From the NCBI GenBank assembly GCA_023231165.1, contig JALNVY010000029.1:1-15431 (forward strand): 15,431 nt of DNA, read 5' to 3'. The DNA comes from Syntrophales bacterium (GTDB lineage: Bacteria; Desulfobacterota; Syntrophia; Syntrophales; UBA8958). Below the pieces are notes generated by a model. It saw only the letters and a list, made by a program, of their open reading frames with translations, had not been told where the DNA came from and did not search any database. Made by a program: the position numbers and the translations under genes. This document shows, piece after piece, positions 14,852 through 15,431 of the stretch (position 1 is the stretch's first letter; each line of letters opens with the position of its first letter).

Positions 14852-15431
14852 TTATCCAAAGCGCCCGGTGATGTAATCTTCCGTCTGCTTGATGTCGGGG
14901 TTCGTAAAAATCTTTTCCGTGGCGTTGTATTCGATCAGTTTTCCTATGTAAAAGAAACCGGTTTTGTCGGAAATCCGGGCCGCTTGCTGCATGTTGTGGG
15001 TGACGATGATGATAGTATAGGTTTTTTTCAATTCGTCAATCAATTCTTCAATCTTCGCCGTGGAAATCGGATCGAGGGCCGAAGTGGGTTCGTCCATGAG
15101 CAGGATGTCGGGTTTCATGGCCAGAGCCCGGGCTATACAGAGGCGCTGCTGTTGCCCCCCGGAGAGGGTCATCGCCGATCTTCCCAGGATATCCTTGACC
15201 TCATCCCAGAGGACGGCCTGCTTGAGGCTCATCTCCGCCAGGGCTTCCAGATCCGATTTATTCGCCGTGCCGGTGAGCCGGGGGCCATAGGTGATATTGT
15301 TGAAGATTGACTTGGGAAAGGGATTGGGTTTCTGAAAGACCATGCCGATCCGGCGCCGGACCTCAACGGGATCTACCTCGGGGTCATAGATATTCATCCC
15401 TTCAAAGAGGACTTCTCCTTCCACCCGCGCC
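14852..15431 (-). CDS. pstB: Phosphate ABC transporter ATP-binding protein PstB, N-terminus outside the window
   Basis: The frame is open to the window edge (about 192 codons seen of the usual 250-260). The missing N-terminal part includes the Walker A loop. Present are the Q-loop region GMVFQKPNPFPKSIFNN, the ABC signature LSGGQQQRLCIARALA, Walker B ILLMDEPTSALDP, and the switch histidine in IVTHNMQQAARISD, all diagnostic of PstB. The C-terminal end EDYITGRFG is also typical. PstB powers phosphate import through the PstA/PstC membrane pair. The pst permease genes probably lie to the right, upstream. The partial start is due to the window, not decay. Confidence 0.96.
   Translation of the reverse strand, partial: ARVEGEVLFEGMNIYDPEVDPVEVRRRIGMVFQKPNPFPKSIFNNITYGPRLTGTANKSDLEALAEMSLKQAVLWDEVKDILGRSAMTLSGGQQQRLCIARALAMKPDILLMDEPTSALDPISTAKIEELIDELKKTYTIIIVTHNMQQAARISDKTGFFYIGKLIEYNATEKIFTNPDIKQTEDYITGRFG

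Noticed and set aside
1..15431. CRISPR array, insertion sequence, tRNA, riboswitch or phage genes
   Set aside because: I looked for repeated spacer-like units, transposase motifs, tRNA-like cloverleaf arms and conserved leader structures, and found none.

Overview
The window looks like part of the chromosome of an anaerobic deltaproteobacterium (Desulfobacterota, possibly Syntrophales). That placement is inferred from the gene set (a GAK-type cluster, a PIN-PhoH ATPase, a CorA-family protein and a pst/pho block with a thioredoxin-type arsC) and from overall sequence style. No rRNA or other phylogenetic marker is present. No tRNA, CRISPR array or intact mobile element was seen.

Left part (1-2594): a decaying region. 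It holds the last 40 codons of a CPBP-type membrane protease, a 47-base relic of phoH, and an intact 54-residue cysteine protein on the minus strand. Next come a minus-strand amphi-Trp gene broken by a frameshift near its 3' end and a pyruvate kinase pseudogene. The pyruvate kinase has an in-frame internal deletion, a 5-base tandem duplication and a one-base loss in a C run.

Middle (2591-11601): phoH (PIN plus PhoH ATPase, TTG start) is followed by a 107-base gap with a Pho-box-like triple repeat. Then comes a tight run of eight plus-strand genes: a PHP-like metallophosphoesterase, a small amphi-Trp protein, a PhoU-PhoU-phosphotransferase fusion, a GAK ATP-grasp enzyme, an HprK-related kinase, a CofD/YvcK-like protein, a second amphi-Trp protein and a CorA-family channel. 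The ATP-grasp, kinase and CofD-like trio overlap each other by 14-17 bases. I recognise this core as the GAK system (ATP-grasp, amphi-Trp, kinase), which is named in protein-family collections but, as far as I know, has no established biochemical role. The PHP-like enzyme, the PhoU-phosphotransferase fusion, the CorA protein and the candidate Pho box suggest a larger, phosphate-linked form of the system.

Right part (11825-15431, minus strand): pstB (partial), phoU, phoR and arsC, read right to left. This is phosphate uptake and sensing plus arsenate reduction. No phoB is in the window. The region faces the GAK operon tail to tail across a 223-base gap containing a near-perfect palindrome.

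Working model (inference): under phosphate limitation the PhoR pathway would induce both the Pst side and the GAK operon. The operon combines a phosphoesterase, two kinase-like folds, a ligase-fold enzyme and a CofD-type phosphotransferase fold with small amphi-Trp proteins that may be scaffolds or substrates.
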